From contig JAJYRZ010000004.1 in assembly GCA_021793835.1 (NCBI GenBank), positions 1 to 32,901 of the forward strand: a DNA stretch of 32,901 nt, in the 5' to 3' direction. The notes beneath the pieces were generated by a model, which was not told the DNA's origin, did not search any database, and worked only from the letters and a program-made list of their open reading frames with translations. This DNA comes from Actinomycetes bacterium. Its GTDB lineage: Bacteria; Actinomycetota; Actinomycetes; Mycobacteriales; Mycobacteriaceae. This document shows positions 1-9,862 of this stretch, in pieces; the first letter of the stretch is position 1; every line of letters begins with the position of its first letter. The translations under genes were made by a program, and so were the position numbers.

Positions 1-317
1 TTCCGATCTCCGGTCGCGGCGTGGCCGGCGCCCTGCTCGTGGCGCACCAGCACGTGACGGACCGTGGGCGAGTCGAACATCGGGTCGTAGACCGGCAGGA
101 TCGCCCCGCCCGGGATGCCGAAGACCACGTCGACGCCGAGCTCCTCGAGCGTGCGGACGACCGACTGTGCGCCGGTGACCTGCTCGGGCGGCAGACGACG
201 ACCGCTCAGGGCCGCATCGGTGACGGTCGCCGGGGTCGCAGACGACGCGGCGGCCGCACCGTCGACGGTCGGCGCCTTCCGGGTCTGCGGCTCGGGCCGT
301 GCGGTTGGTGAACTCAC
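1..317 (-). CDS. ilvB: Acetolactate synthase large subunit, N-terminal part (runs off the left edge)
   Basis: The first 105 codons of a thiamine-diphosphate enzyme that condenses pyruvate to acetolactate (or pyruvate with 2-ketobutyrate), the first common step of valine, leucine and isoleucine synthesis. The frame is absent from the ORF track because it has no stop in the window. After a roughly 45-residue low-complexity Ala/Pro/Thr tail it reads [20 protein letters not shown], then [13 protein letters not shown] and [11 protein letters not shown]. These are the diagnostic ThDP pyrimidine-domain start, with the catalytic Glu near residue 94. The GTG start is chosen because AAGGA lies 7 nt upstream and an in-frame ATG further up is followed at once by a stop. 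It sits downstream of a leader peptide and an intrinsic terminator on the same strand, so attenuation control is likely. In M. tuberculosis the neighbour of the PH-domain gene is ilvB1 (Rv3003c), which agrees. Confidence 0.93.
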   Translation of the reverse strand, partial: MSSPTARPEPQTRKAPTVDGAAAASSATPATVTDAALSGRRLPPEQVTGAQSVVRTLEELGVDVVFGIPGGAILPVYDPMFDSPTVRHVLVRHEQGAGHAATGDR

Positions 318-380
318 TGCATGATCCTTCGTTCTGGTCCATCGTGCCTGGCAGGCAGGTGGACGGTGTGCGCTACGCGG

Positions 381-421
381 GCAACAAAAAACCCTCGCCA
401 GCATGCGTGCTGTACGAGGGT
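381..421 (-). terminator. Intrinsic terminator acting as the ilvB attenuator
   Basis: Read on the minus strand, ACCCTCG and CGAGGGT form the base of a hairpin. A second arm pair (CAGCA/TGCTG) continues the stem to a 4-nt loop. The stem is followed directly by a T run (TTTTTGTTG). The hairpin lies between the stop of the 14-codon leader ORF and the ilvB start. This position fits a transcription attenuator better than the end of a gene, because no larger gene precedes it on this strand. Confidence 0.8.
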
Positions 422-455
422 GCGCGTCGACGTCGAGGCCGGTCGGCGGTCCGGC

Positions 456-500
456 TCAGGCGTGGACGCGCTGGCCGAGTACGTAAGGCTTGGTGAACAT
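456..500 (-). CDS. ilvB leader peptide (14 aa)
   Basis: A 14-codon minus-strand ORF, MFTKPYVLGQRVHA, ends about 35 nt before the attenuator hairpin. Its VLGQRV core resembles the ilvB leader peptides reported for actinobacteria such as Streptomyces (VLGKRV, from memory). It contains two Val and one Leu codon, so ribosome stalling during branched-chain amino acid starvation is plausible, although the control codons are few. A promoter-like TTGACT-18 nt-TACGGT sequence ends 10 nt before the ATG, so the leader would be translated from a nearly leaderless transcript. The ORF is too short for the ORF track. The call rests on position, the hairpin and the motif match. Confidence 0.72.
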   Translation of the reverse strand: MFTKPYVLGQRVHA

Positions 501-510
501 CACGTGGTCG

Positions 511-540
511 ACCGTAGGCGTGCTGCAGGCGCGGAGTCAA
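511..540 (-). promoter_or_regulatory. Predicted promoter for the ilvB leader transcript
   Basis: On the minus strand TTGACT (535-540) and TACGGT (511-516) are separated by 18 nt. This is a good sigma-70/SigA-type match in a region with little other AT-rich sequence. A start site 6-8 nt after the -10 would fall 2-4 nt before the leader ATG at 500. It overlaps the upstream region of the divergent PH-domain gene. Confidence 0.6.
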
Positions 541-602
541 CCGGACGTGACCACCGCCTCAGGTCGTGGGCGGGATTCGTCTCAGATGCAAGGATGGGGA
601 TC

Positions 603-1094
603 GTGTCCACCTCGCCTGACTCCGCCGACCAGCCTACCCCGCCCCGCGGTGAGCCCGATACCGCGGCGCCGACTCCGGAGGCGGTGATCCGCATTCCGGC
701 CACCGCCTACGTCGCCGCCGCCTCGATCGGGGTGATCCTGTTGCTGCCGGCGATCGCCTGGCCGGCCTACTGGGGCTGGCTGCCGCTGGTGGCGGTCGCG
801 GTCGCGCTGTGGATCCACCGCCGCCGCACCGTCGTCTCCCCCGCCGGGCTCCAGGTGCGCGGGCTGGTCGGCACGCGCACCGTGCCCTGGGACGCGGTGC
901 GCGGCGTCGTCGTGCCCACCCCGCGGATCTTCGGCAAGTCCTGGGCGCGCGCGGTGCTCACCGACGACACCCGGCTGGCCCTGCCCGCGGTGACCTGGCG
1001 TCAGCTGCCCGCGGTCGGCTTCGCCAGCGGCGGCCGGTTCACCGCCCCCACCCCGGCCCCGCCTGCCGAGGACGACGCCGCCGACGCGGAGTAA
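603..1094 (+). CDS. PH-domain membrane protein (Rv3004/Cfp6-like)
   Basis: A 163-residue protein. A hydrophilic Pro/Thr-rich N-terminus of about 30 residues precedes two closely spaced hydrophobic segments (about 35-53 and 57-71). A short basic stretch (HRRRTVV) and a compact C-terminal domain with [20 protein letters not shown] and [15 protein letters not shown] follow. That is the pattern of the bacterial PH-like family (PF10756-type), in which a membrane hairpin anchors a cytoplasmic PH fold. Its biochemical role is unknown. The GTG start is chosen because AAGGA lies 8 nt upstream; an in-frame ATG at 594 overlaps that signal. The same sequence could be read as an imperfect -10 box (AAGGAT) 7 nt before the GTG, in which case the transcript would be leaderless. 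It lies divergent from ilvB, as cfp6 does in M. tuberculosis. Confidence 0.75.
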   Translation: MSTSPDSADQPTPPRGEPDTAAPTPEAVIRIPATAYVAAASIGVILLLPAIAWPAYWGWLPLVAVAVALWIHRRRTVVSPAGLQVRGLVGTRTVPWDAVRGVVVPTPRIFGKSWARAVLTDDTRLALPAVTWRQLPAVGFASGGRFTAPTPAPPAEDDAADAE

Positions 1095-1198
1095 CGTCAC
1101 GGGCCGACCCCCGTCGTCGGCCCGAGGTCTTTCCGGGTCTTTCCGGCCGCGCGGGGCTTTCGGTCCGTCCCCGATCATCGCAAGGGTTTGGAAAGCAG

Positions 1199-3040
1199 AT
1201 GCCACCACTTCGTTCACGCACCACCACCTTCGGCCGTAACGCCGCCGGCGCCCGCGCACTGTGGCGCGCCACCGGGATGACCGACTCGGACTTCGGCAAG
1301 CCGATCGTGGCCATCGCCAACTCCTACACCCAGTTCGTGCCCGGGCACGTGCACCTGAAGGACCTCGGCGAGATCGTGGCCGAGGCGGTGGCCGAGGCCG
1401 GCGGGGTGGCGCGCGAGTTCCACACCATCGCCGTCGACGACGGCATCGCCATGGGCCACGCCGGCATGCTCTACTCGCTGCCCAGCCGCGAGATCATCGC
1501 CGACTCAGTGGAGTACATGGTCAACGCGCACACCGCCGACGCGCTGGTGTGCATCTCCAACTGCGACAAGATCACCCCGGGGATGTTCAACGCCGCGATG
1601 CGGCTGAACATCCCGACGATCTTCGTCTCCGGCGGGCCGATGGAGGCCGGCAAGGCCGTGGTGGTCGACGGGGTCGCCCAGGCGCCGACGGACCTGATCA
1701 CCGCGATCTCGGCTTCCGCCTCGGACCAGGTGTCCGACGCAGGGCTGGCCGCGGTCGAGGAGTCGGCCTGCCCGACCTGCGGGTCGTGCTCGGGGATGTT
1801 CACCGCCAACTCGATGAACTGCCTGGTCGAGGCCCTCGGTCTCGCGCTGCCGGGCAACGGGTCCACCCTGGCCACCCACGAGGCGCGTCGGGCGCTGTTC
1901 AGCCGCGCCGGCACCGCGATCGTCGAGGCCGCCACCCGCTACTACCGCGACGACGACACCTCGGTGCTGCCGCGCGAGATCGCCACCCCGGCCGCCTTCC
2001 GCAACGCGATGGCGCTCGATGTGGCGATGGGCGGGTCGACCAACACCGTGCTGCACATCCTCGCCGGCGCCCAGGAGGGCGAGGTCGACTTCGACCTCGA
2101 CGAGATCGATGCGATCAGCCGTAAGGTGCCGTGCCTGTCGAAGGTCGCCCCGAACTCCGACTACCACATGGAGGACGTGCACCGGGCCGGCGGCATCCCC
2201 GCTCTGCTCGGCGAGCTGCGCCGCGCTGGCCTGCTGGAGATGGACGTGTCGACGGTGCACGCGCCGACCATGGCCGCGTTCCTCGACGACTGGGACATCC
2301 GCTCGGGCACCGCGACCGACGAGGCGCTCGAGCTGTTCCACGCCGCCCCCGGCGGGGTGCGCACCACGCAGGCCTTCTCCACCGCCAACCGCTGGTCCTC
2401 GCTGGACACCGACGCCGAGTCCGGCTGCATCCGCGACTACGAGCACGCCTACACCACCGAGGGCGGGCTGTGTGTGCTGCGCGGCAACATCGCGGTCGAC
2501 GGCGCGGTGCTCAAGACCGCGGGCATCGACGAGAAGCTGTTCAGCTTCCAGGGCCCGGCCGTGGTGGTCGAGTCGCAGGAGGAGGCGGGGTCGGTGATCT
2601 TGAACAAACAGATCACCGCCGGCGATGTGATCGTGGTGCGCTACGAGGGCCCCAAGGGCGGGCCGGGCATGCAGGAGATGCTGCACCCGACCTCGTTCCT
2701 CAAGGGCACCGGCATGGGCGAGGTGTGCGCGCTGATCACCGACGGTCGCTTCTCCGGCGGCACCTCGGGGCTGTCGATCGGCCACATCTCCCCCGAGGCC
2801 GCGGCCGGCGGCACGATCGGTCTGGTCGAGAACGGCGATCAGATCCGCATCGACGTGGCCACCCGCACCCTGGAAGTGCTCGTCGACGAGAAGACACTCG
2901 CCGCCCGGCGCGCGGCCATGGAGGCCTCCGAGCGGCCCTGGCAGCCGGTCTCGCGCGAGCGGCACGTGACCACCGCGCTGCGCGCCTACGCCTCGATGGC
3001 CACCTCGGCCGACAAGGGCGCGGTCCGGTACGTGCCCTGA
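1199..3040 (+). CDS. ilvD: Dihydroxy-acid dehydratase
   Basis: A 613-residue enzyme that dehydrates 2,3-dihydroxy-isovalerate and 2,3-dihydroxy-3-methylvalerate to the 2-keto acids in valine, leucine and isoleucine synthesis. Length and sequence are typical of Ilv[20 protein letters not shown] is at the N-terminus, [11 protein letters not shown] carries the Fe-S ligand Cys near 122, and [15 protein letters not shown] at about 191-205 holds further cluster cysteines. [12 protein letters not shown] and [14 protein letters not shown] near the C-terminus are the other hallmarks. The ORF track extends the frame 390 nt upstream, but the family N-terminus and a GGAAAG ribosome site point to the ATG at 1199. 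It lies about 100 bp after the PH-domain gene in the same direction, with ilvB on the other side, and ends at a very strong terminator. In M. tuberculosis ilvD lies elsewhere. Confidence 0.96.
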   Translation: MPPLRSRTTTFGRNAAGARALWRATGMTDSDFGKPIVAIANSYTQFVPGHVHLKDLGEIVAEAVAEAGGVAREFHTIAVDDGIAMGHAGMLYSLPSREIIADSVEYMVNAHTADALVCISNCDKITPGMFNAAMRLNIPTIFVSGGPMEAGKAVVVDGVAQAPTDLITAISASASDQVSDAGLAAVEESACPTCGSCSGMFTANSMNCLVEALGLALPGNGSTLATHEARRALFSRAGTAIVEAATRYYRDDDTSVLPREIATPAAFRNAMALDVAMGGSTNTVLHILAGAQEGEVDFDLDEIDAISRKVPCLSKVAPNSDYHMEDVHRAGGIPALLGELRRAGLLEMDVSTVHAPTMAAFLDDWDIRSGTATDEALELFHAAPGGVRTTQAFSTANRWSSLDTDAESGCIRDYEHAYTTEGGLCVLRGNIAVDGAVLKTAGIDEKLFSFQGPAVVVESQEEAGSVILNKQITAGDVIVVRYEGPKGGPGMQEMLHPTSFLKGTGMGEVCALITDGRFSGGTSGLSIGHISPEAAAGGTIGLVENGDQIRIDVATRTLEVLVDEKTLAARRAAMEASERPWQPVSRERHVTTALRAYASMATSADKGAVRYVP

Positions 3041-3079
3041 CCCGGTGACGGGGACCGCCCGCGCGGGCGGGAGACGATA

Positions 3080-3126
3080 GCGGCGGGGCGGGCACCGAGG
3101 ATTCGGTGCCCGCCCCGCCGCTTTTT
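3080..3126 (+). terminator. Strong intrinsic terminator after ilvD
   Basis: A perfect 19-bp stem (GCGGCGGGGCGGGCACCGA and its complement) with a 4-nt loop GGAT, followed directly by TTTTT. It lies 40 nt after the ilvD stop. On the opposite strand no T run follows, so it should act in the plus direction only. Confidence 0.92.
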
Positions 3127-3154
3127 CGTCGCGTGCCGGTCCGCCCTCGCGCGG

Positions 3155-4234
3155 CTACAGCGGGTTGGTCCCCTGGAACACCCACCAGGTGACGATGCCC
3201 GCGGCGATGCCGAGCACCACGATCCCCGTCGAGCCCCAGGCCGGGCGGCGCGCCCAGCCGCGGGAGAAGTCCGCGGAGATCCGCCCCGGGCCGGCCAGGC
3301 CCACCCCGATCGCCATGAGCAGCAGGATCGATTCCAGTTCGATCCCAGGGACCTGTCCCCCGGACTCGGGGTCGCCGAAGACGTCCCGCCACCCGGTGCC
3401 CGACTTCATCACGCACCAGGCGTTGATCAGCACGGCGATCACCGCGGCCGCAGCCACCGGGGTGATCACACCGACCACCAGCAGCACGCCGGCCACCACC
3501 TCGGTGATCGGGGTCAGATAGGCGAAGACCGAGGCGTAGTCGTAGCCGACCGAGTCGAGGAAGTCCTTGAACCCGTCGATGCCGGGGCCGTTGAACCAGC
3601 CGGTGAGCTTCTGCAGGCCGTGCCCGATCATCACCAGACCGAGCACCACGCGCAGGATCAGCAGTCCCACACCGAGGGTGCCGCGGCGGTCGTCGGTCAC
3701 CTCCACCGGTGCCGGGCCCTCGACCTGGTGGGCCCGCTGCTCCTCACGGTCCCACGCCTGATCGAGGTCATCGTCCACCTCGGGCAGCGGCACCGGCGCC
3801 GGCACGGGCCGATCCGCCGACAGCTCCTCGTAGGTGGGCAGGCGCCGGGTGGCGTAGCTCATCGGCTCGCCGTCGGGCAGATCCGCCTCGGGATCGAGCA
3901 CCCGCCGATCGGCGGCCGGGACCTGCAGCACCTCGGTCTTGTCGTCGAAGGCCTCGGTGCGCTGGTCGGGCAGCACCGGCCCCTCCTCGGGGGCGGGCGT
4001 GTCCGAGCGCGACCAGGCCAGCCCGTCGGCCTCGCCCGGATCCAGCTCCGGGTCGGCGGCGGGCGGGGTCTGGTCGTCCGGGCCGGGCGCCGATGGCGGC
4101 GCCGGGTCGGGGCCGGCCGCGGCCAGCGGCGCGGTGTGGTCGTCGAAGGGGCTGTCCGCCGTGCCCGTGGGGGGCGGGGTCTCCTGCTCCCCGTCGCCGG
4201 GTCGGCGGTCGTGGTCACGCGGTGTCGGGTTCAC
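3155..4234 (-). CDS. DoxX-family membrane protein with long acidic, Pro-rich N-terminal tail
   Basis: A 359-residue protein. Residues 1 to about 184 are acidic, rich in Pro, Ala and Asp, and look disordered. From about 185 the DoxX fold begins with GLLILRVVLGLVMIGHGLQK, followed by ITEVVAGVLLVVGVITPV, AAAAVIAVLINAWCV and ESILLLMAIGVGLAGPG. An extra C-terminal segment (STGIVVLGIAAGIVTWWVF) makes about five membrane spans. DoxX proteins are linked to membrane redox and thiol homeostasis in mycobacteria, but no reaction can be assigned here. The ORF track starts further upstream. The GTG at 4234 is preferred because GGAAAG precedes it and the upstream frame is low-complexity sequence overlapping the divergent gene's promoter. 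It corresponds to Rv3005c by neighbourhood. Confidence 0.85.
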   Translation of the reverse strand: MNPTPRDHDRRPGDGEQETPPPTGTADSPFDDHTAPLAAAGPDPAPPSAPGPDDQTPPAADPELDPGEADGLAWSRSDTPAPEEGPVLPDQRTEAFDDKTEVLQVPAADRRVLDPEADLPDGEPMSYATRRLPTYEELSADRPVPAPVPLPEVDDDLDQAWDREEQRAHQVEGPAPVEVTDDRRGTLGVGLLILRVVLGLVMIGHGLQKLTGWFNGPGIDGFKDFLDSVGYDYASVFAYLTPITEVVAGVLLVVGVITPVAAAAVIAVLINAWCVMKSGTGWRDVFGDPESGGQVPGIELESILLLMAIGVGLAGPGRISADFSRGWARRPAWGSTGIVVLGIAAGIVTWWVFQGTNPL

Positions 4235-4309
4235 GCTTTCCAGGGTAGAGCCGGAAGGCCGCCGGGGTGCTGCGCCGCGCCGGAGCGCACCCGGGCCGGG
4301 TCGACTGCG

Positions 4310-4315
4310 TAGGCT
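4310..4315 (+). promoter_or_regulatory. -10 box (TAGGCT), leaderless start for the lppZ-like gene
   Basis: TAGGCT fits the actinobacterial TANNNT -10 consensus. It lies 8 nt before the GTG of the downstream lipoprotein gene, which would put the transcription start at the start codon. No Shine-Dalgarno sequence lies in the gap. Confidence 0.5.
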
Positions 4316-4323
4316 TGGGCGCC

Positions 4324-5511
4324 GTGGCCACCGATCCGACCGCACCTTCCGTGCCCGCACCGGCGCGCAGCCGCTCGCTGCGCCGCGCGGCGGCGGCACT
4401 GCTCGCCGTCGCCGTGGTGACCGGATGCGCCCGATTCGACACCCCCTACAACGAGGCGTTCACCCCGGTGCCCGAGGCCGAACCCTTCGAACCCGACCCC
4501 GGCCCCGGCGGGCCTGGCGGCCCGGACGCCCCCGCCCCGCCCGGTCCCGGTGAGGACGACGACGAACAGGATCCGGTCCCGCGGCAGGGCGACTGCCCGG
4601 ATCCGGATCCGGCGGTGGTGGCGGCCTGCCTGGACTCCACCGGGCCGCTGGTGATGCTGCCCGACGGCGTCTCGGCCCTGGTCGGTGAGCGCACCACCGG
4701 ACAGATCATGCGGGTGTCGATCGATGCGGCCCCCCATCCCCAACTCCACGTCCCGGTCGACGCGGCCGGGGACGGCGGGCTGACCGGGCTGGCCCTGTCG
4801 CCGACCTACGAGGAGGACGGGCTGGTCTACGCCTACATCACCACCGCCGAGGACAACCGGGTGGTGCGTCTGGCCGCGGGCGATGTGCCCAAGCCGGTGC
4901 TGACCGGACTGCCCCGCGGCGAGCACGGCAACGCCGGCGCCCTGCTGTTCGACGACCAGGGCGCGCTCACCGTGCTCACCGGGGACGGCGGCGATCCGGC
5001 GGCCGCCGCCGACCCGGACTCGCGGGCCGGGAAGGTGCTGCGCCTGCCCGGCGGGCCGGACGACGAGCCGCAGATCCTCACCGGCGGGATGGGCGCGGGC
5101 GGCGGACTGTGCCTGGCCGAGGACCGTTCGCTGTGGATCACCGACCGCACCGCGGCCGCGGACCGGCTCCAGCGCCTGCCCGACGGCGCCGATCAGGCCA
5201 CTGTGGTGTGGTCCTGGCCGCAGCGCCCGGGCATCGGCGGCTGCGCGGTCGGCGACGACACCGTGGTGGTCGGCGGAGGGGCGGAGAACGCGGCGATCCT
5301 GCTGCCGATCGGCGAGTCCGGTGCGGTACTCGGCGATCCGCTGCCGCTGAGCCAGGACGAGTACGGGCGGATCGGTGCGGTCGCCTTCGGTGCCGAGCAT
5401 GCGCTGTGGGCCGGCACGGTGAACCGGACCGGCGGCGACCCGGCCGAGACCGACGACCGCGTGGTGATCCTGCAGCTCGAGGCCGTCACCGGGCCCGAAA
5501 GCCTGATCTGA
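4324..5511 (+). CDS. PQQ-dependent sugar dehydrogenase-like lipoprotein (LppZ-like)
   Basis: A 395-residue exported protein. A basic n-region (RSRSLRRAAA) and a hydrophobic core end in the lipobox VVTGC with Cys35, so it is a predicted lipoprotein. A Pro/Gly/Asp-rich linker follows, then a beta-propeller resembling soluble glucose/sorbosone dehydrogenases. Supporting segments are GLTGLALSPTYEEDGLVYAY, NRVVRLA, LPRGEHGNAGALLFDDQGAL and DSRAGKVLRLPGG. The family oxidises sugars with PQQ in some members. Whether this one binds PQQ or is a structural propeller cannot be told from sequence. It is divergent from the DoxX gene, as Rv3006 (lppZ) is from Rv3005c. The GTG start is supported by the signal peptide and a -10 box 8 nt upstream. 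Confidence 0.83.
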   Translation: MATDPTAPSVPAPARSRSLRRAAAALLAVAVVTGCARFDTPYNEAFTPVPEAEPFEPDPGPGGPGGPDAPAPPGPGEDDDEQDPVPRQGDCPDPDPAVVAACLDSTGPLVMLPDGVSALVGERTTGQIMRVSIDAAPHPQLHVPVDAAGDGGLTGLALSPTYEEDGLVYAYITTAEDNRVVRLAAGDVPKPVLTGLPRGEHGNAGALLFDDQGALTVLTGDGGDPAAAADPDSRAGKVLRLPGGPDDEPQILTGGMGAGGGLCLAEDRSLWITDRTAAADRLQRLPDGADQATVVWSWPQRPGIGGCAVGDDTVVVGGGAENAAILLPIGESGAVLGDPLPLSQDEYGRIGAVAFGAEHALWAGTVNRTGGDPAETDDRVVILQLEAVTGPESLI

Positions 5512-5516
5512 CCTCC

Positions 5517-5551
5517 GCGGCCGGGCACCGGTTGTTCCGGGCCCCGGCCGC
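5517..5551. terminator. Hairpin between convergent lppZ-like and gatB genes
   Basis: A 9-bp perfect GC stem (GCGGCCGGG/CCCGGCCGC) encloses a second CCGG/CCGG pair around TTGTT. It lies 6 nt after the lppZ-like stop and 20 nt beyond the gatB stop. There is no T run, so it may be a bidirectional GC-only terminator. Confidence 0.5.
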
Positions 5552-5570
5552 CGTGCCGGCGCGATACCGG

Positions 5571-7079
<1,509 letters not shown>

Positions 7080-7085
7080 GAGCCC

Positions 7086-7091
7086 AGTCTA
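7086..7091 (-). promoter_or_regulatory. -10 box (TAGACT), leaderless start for gatB
   Basis: On the minus strand TAGACT lies 6 nt before the gatB ATG and no Shine-Dalgarno sequence is present. This suggests gatB has its own promoter in addition to any read-through from gatC-gatA. Confidence 0.45.
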
Positions 7092-7173
7092 TGCGCTCAC
7101 CGATACGCCGCCGCCCGCCCCCACCGGTGGCGGGGACGGGCGGCGGGAACGGCAGGGCCGTGCGGGCGCCGGG

Positions 7174-8658
7174 CTACAGCTCGAGCGCGGGCAGCGGTCC
7201 GCGGGCGGTCTCGAAGGCCGCGCCGACGCGGTAGAGCCGCTCGTCGGCGAGCTTCGGGGCGATGATCTGCAGGCCCACCGGCAGCTGCGAGTCCGCCCCG
7301 AGCCCGGCCGGCAGCGACATCGCGCCGACCCCGGCCAGGTTCACCGGCAGTGTGCACAGGTCCATCAAGTAGGTCTGCAGCGGATCGTCGACCAGCTCGC
7401 CGAGCTTCCAGGCGGTGACCGGGCTGGTGGGTGAGACCAGCACGTCGACGCCCTCGAAGGCGCGCGTGAAGTCGCGGGCGACAAGGGCCCGCACCCGCAG
7501 CGCCTGACCGTAGTACTGGTCGTAGGCGCCGGCCGACAGGGCGAAGGTGCCCAGGATGATCCGGCGCTTGACCTCCTTGCCGAATCCGGCCGCACGGGTG
7601 GCCGCCATGACCTGCTCGGCCCCGCGGGTGCCGTCGTCGCCCACGCGCAGGCCGTAACGCATCGCGTCGTAGCGGGCCAGGTTCGACGAGACCTCGGAGG
7701 TCATGATCAGGTAGTACGCCGAGATGGCGTGCTCGATCGCGGGCAGGGACACCTCGACGATCTCGGCGCCGAGCCCGGCCAGGGTCTCGGTGGCCGCGGT
7801 GAACTGTGCGCGCACCTCGGGCGAGACCGCACCGGTGAGCAGCTCGGAGATCACCCCGACCCGCACCCCGGTCAGATCGCCGCCCGCGCCCTCACGCGCC
7901 GCGGCGACCATGGGGCGCACCTGCGCGTCGACGGTGGTCGAGTCGCGCCGGTCGTGTCCGGCGATCAGCTCGTGCAGCAACGCGGTGTCGAGCACGGTGC
8001 GTCCGCACGCCCCGGCCTGCTCGAGCGACGACGCGCTCGAGATCAGTCCGTGCCGGGAGACGGTGCCGTAGGTGGGCTTGACGCCCACGGTGGCGGTCAT
8101 CGCGGCCGGCTGGCGGATCGAACCGCCGGTGTCCGAACCGATCGCCAGCGGCACCTGGCCGGCCGCCAGGGCCGCGGCCGAGCCGCCGCCCGAACCGCCC
8201 GGGATGCGGTCGGTGTCCCACGGGTTGCGGGTGGGCCCGAAGGCCGAGTTCTCGGTCGACGAGCCCATCGCGAACTCGTCCATGTTGGTCTTGCCCACGA
8301 TCGGCACCCCGGCCGCGCGCAGCCGCTCGACCACGGCCGCGTCATAGGGCGCGGTCCAGCCCTCGAGCATCTTCGATCCGGCCGTGGTCGGCATGTCGGC
8401 GGAGACCACGACGTCTTTCAGGCCCAGCGGCACCCCGGCCAGCGGGGAGGCCGGCTCCGCACCGCCGGCCAGCGCGGTGTCGACCTCGCGCGCCGTGGTG
8501 AGCGCGGCGTCGGCGCCCACGTGCAGGAAGGCGCCGACGGTGTCGTCGGTGGCCGCGATCCGGTCCAGGTGCGCGCGGGTGACCTCCTCGGAGGACACGC
8601 TGCGGTCGTGGATCCGCGCGGCGAGTTCGGCCGCGGAAAGGCCGGTCAGCTCGGTCAC
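7174..8658 (-). CDS. gatA: Aspartyl/glutamyl-tRNA amidotransferase subunit A
   Basis: A 494-residue glutaminase subunit of GatCAB of the amidase-signature family. It releases ammonia that passes to GatB. The Ser-cisSer-Lys triad is visible: Lys81 in LGLKDVV, Ser156 in [11 protein letters not shown] and Ser180 in [31 protein letters not shown] and the C-terminal [13 protein letters not shown] plus [10 protein letters not shown] are further amidase landmarks. The ATG start overlaps the gatC stop by 4 nt (ATGA), which implies translational coupling. Length is normal for the family. Confidence 0.97.
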   Translation of the reverse strand: MTELTGLSAAELAARIHDRSVSSEEVTRAHLDRIAATDDTVGAFLHVGADAALTTAREVDTALAGGAEPASPLAGVPLGLKDVVVSADMPTTAGSKMLEGWTAPYDAAVVERLRAAGVPIVGKTNMDEFAMGSSTENSAFGPTRNPWDTDRIPGGSGGGSAAALAAGQVPLAIGSDTGGSIRQPAAMTATVGVKPTYGTVSRHGLISSASSLEQAGACGRTVLDTALLHELIAGHDRRDSTTVDAQVRPMVAAAREGAGGDLTGVRVGVISELLTGAVSPEVRAQFTAATETLAGLGAEIVEVSLPAIEHAISAYYLIMTSEVSSNLARYDAMRYGLRVGDDGTRGAEQVMAATRAAGFGKEVKRRIILGTFALSAGAYDQYYGQALRVRALVARDFTRAFEGVDVLVSPTSPVTAWKLGELVDDPLQTYLMDLCTLPVNLAGVGAMSLPAGLGADSQLPVGLQIIAPKLADERLYRVGAAFETARGPLPALEL

Positions 8659-8954
8659 TGCTCTTCTCCCAGGATCTGCGGGGTCAGGAACTGGTCGTCC
8701 TCCACGGCCGGGGCGCCGGCGAGCGCCTGCGCGGGGGTGAGCCCGGGGCGCACCTCGTCGGGGCGGGTGACGTTGACGACGTCGCCGGCGACCTCGGTGA
8801 CGGTCACGTCAGCGGTGTCGACACCGGTCAGCGCGCGCATGTGGTCGAGGACGGCGTCGAGCTGACCGGCGAACTCGTCGAGTTCGCCGTCGGTGACGTC
8901 CATCAGCGACAGCCGCGCGAGATGGGCGACCTCGTCCCGGGAGATCTCTGGCAC
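8655..8954 (-). CDS. gatC: Aspartyl/glutamyl-tRNA amidotransferase subunit C
   Basis: A 99-residue small subunit that wraps around the GatA-GatB interface and stabilises the complex. [17 protein letters not shown], then [19 protein letters not shown], and the C-terminal [20 protein letters not shown] followed by DQFLTPQIL are typical of GatC. The start is a GTG 5 nt after a good AAGGAAAG ribosome site. The upstream space of about 210 bp is shared with the divergent ACT-domain gene. A TAGGCT box on the minus strand near 9059-9064 might be its promoter, but no convincing -35 accompanies it. Confidence 0.94.
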   Translation of the reverse strand: MPEISRDEVAHLARLSLMDVTDGELDEFAGQLDAVLDHMRALTGVDTADVTVTEVAGDVVNVTRPDEVRPGLTPAQALAGAPAVEDDQFLTPQILGEEQ

Positions 8955-9166
8955 CGGGGCTTTCCTTTCCGACCGGGGTCCTCACGGTCTTATCCGGCGC
9001 GAAGGCGGTGGTCCGACACGGCGGGGACCGCCTCCGCACGGTCTCCGCCTACCGCCCCAGCCTAGAACCTGCCCGCCGCGCGCGTGCAGTCGCATCCGCC
9101 GCACACCGGCACGGCGGTGACACAATGGACCGCGACGGGTTCGACGACCCGGGTGAGGAGGCGCCG

Positions 9167-9862
9167 GTGAGCTACCTGCTGCGGGTGGTCCTGCCGGATC
9201 GGCCGGGCGCGCTCGGCCTGCTGGCCCTGGCGCTCGGTGAAGTGGACGGGGACATCCTGTCCTTGGACGTGGTCGAGCGCGGCCCCGGCTACGCGGTCGA
9301 CGACCTGGTGGTCTCCCTGCCCACGGGCACGATGCCCGATGTGTTGGTCACCGCCGCCGAATCGGTGACCGACACCCGGGTGGACACCATCCGCCCGCAC
9401 ACCGGGCTGCTGCACGCCCACCGCGAACTCGAACTGCTCGACGCGGTGTCGGCGGCTGCGCTCCCGCGTCGGCTCGAGGTGCTCGCCGACGGGTTGCCGC
9501 GCGCCCTGCAGGCGCACTGGGCGGCGATCCTGTCCACCGACGCCGAGATCCTGCGCCCGCTGGCCGCCAGTCCCGGGGCGCCGCAGACCTGGCCCGAGGA
9601 CCCGCCGGGCACCGAGATCACCGCGGCGACCGTGCTCGATCAGGAGGCCGCGTGGGTGCCGCAGGTCTGGCGAGACGGTGACACCGCACTGGTGGCCGCC
9701 CGGCTGGGGCCGGGCCGGCTGCTGCTGGTCGGCCGCGGCGGCGGACCGCAGTTCCGCCCGGGCGAGGTCGCCCGGATCGGCTATCTGGCCGGTATCGCCG
9801 GACATCTGCTGGGTCGGGGCGCGCGGCCGCGGAGCGACACCGGGACCGGCGCCGCGCACTGA
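9167..9862 (+). CDS. ACT-domain protein of unknown target (Rv3013-like)
   Basis: A 231-residue protein. The N-terminal ACT domain (about residues 2-75) reads SYLLRVVLPDRPGALGLLA, then GDILSLDVVERG and DDLVVSLPTG. This is the small ligand-binding fold that usually senses amino acids. The C-terminal half contains LLHAHRELELLDAVSAAA and a region (ALVAARLGPGRLLLVGRGGG) that may form a second regulatory domain. No catalytic domain is visible, so a regulatory role is the best guess. The GTG is chosen because GGTGAGGAGG lies about 5 nt upstream and the ACT domain begins there. An in-frame ATG at 9125 would add 14 acidic residues. The divergent position beside gatC matches M. tuberculosis. Confidence 0.78.
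   Translation: MSYLLRVVLPDRPGALGLLALALGEVDGDILSLDVVERGPGYAVDDLVVSLPTGTMPDVLVTAAESVTDTRVDTIRPHTGLLHAHRELELLDAVSAAALPRRLEVLADGLPRALQAHWAAILSTDAEILRPLAASPGAPQTWPEDPPGTEITAATVLDQEAAWVPQVWRDGDTALVAARLGPGRLLLVGRGGGPQFRPGEVARIGYLAGIAGHLLGRGARPRSDTGTGAAH

Noticed and set aside
314-322. Two-codon ORF (Met-Gln-stop) whose stop overlaps the ilvB GTG
   Set aside because: Its ATG is too close to the AAGGA sequence for good initiation, and it is probably chance. It is mentioned only because it excludes that ATG as the ilvB start.
1505-2965. 486-aa minus-strand ORF opposite ilvD
   Set aside because: It lies fully inside ilvD, is of low complexity, and has no conserved motif. It is an antisense artefact.
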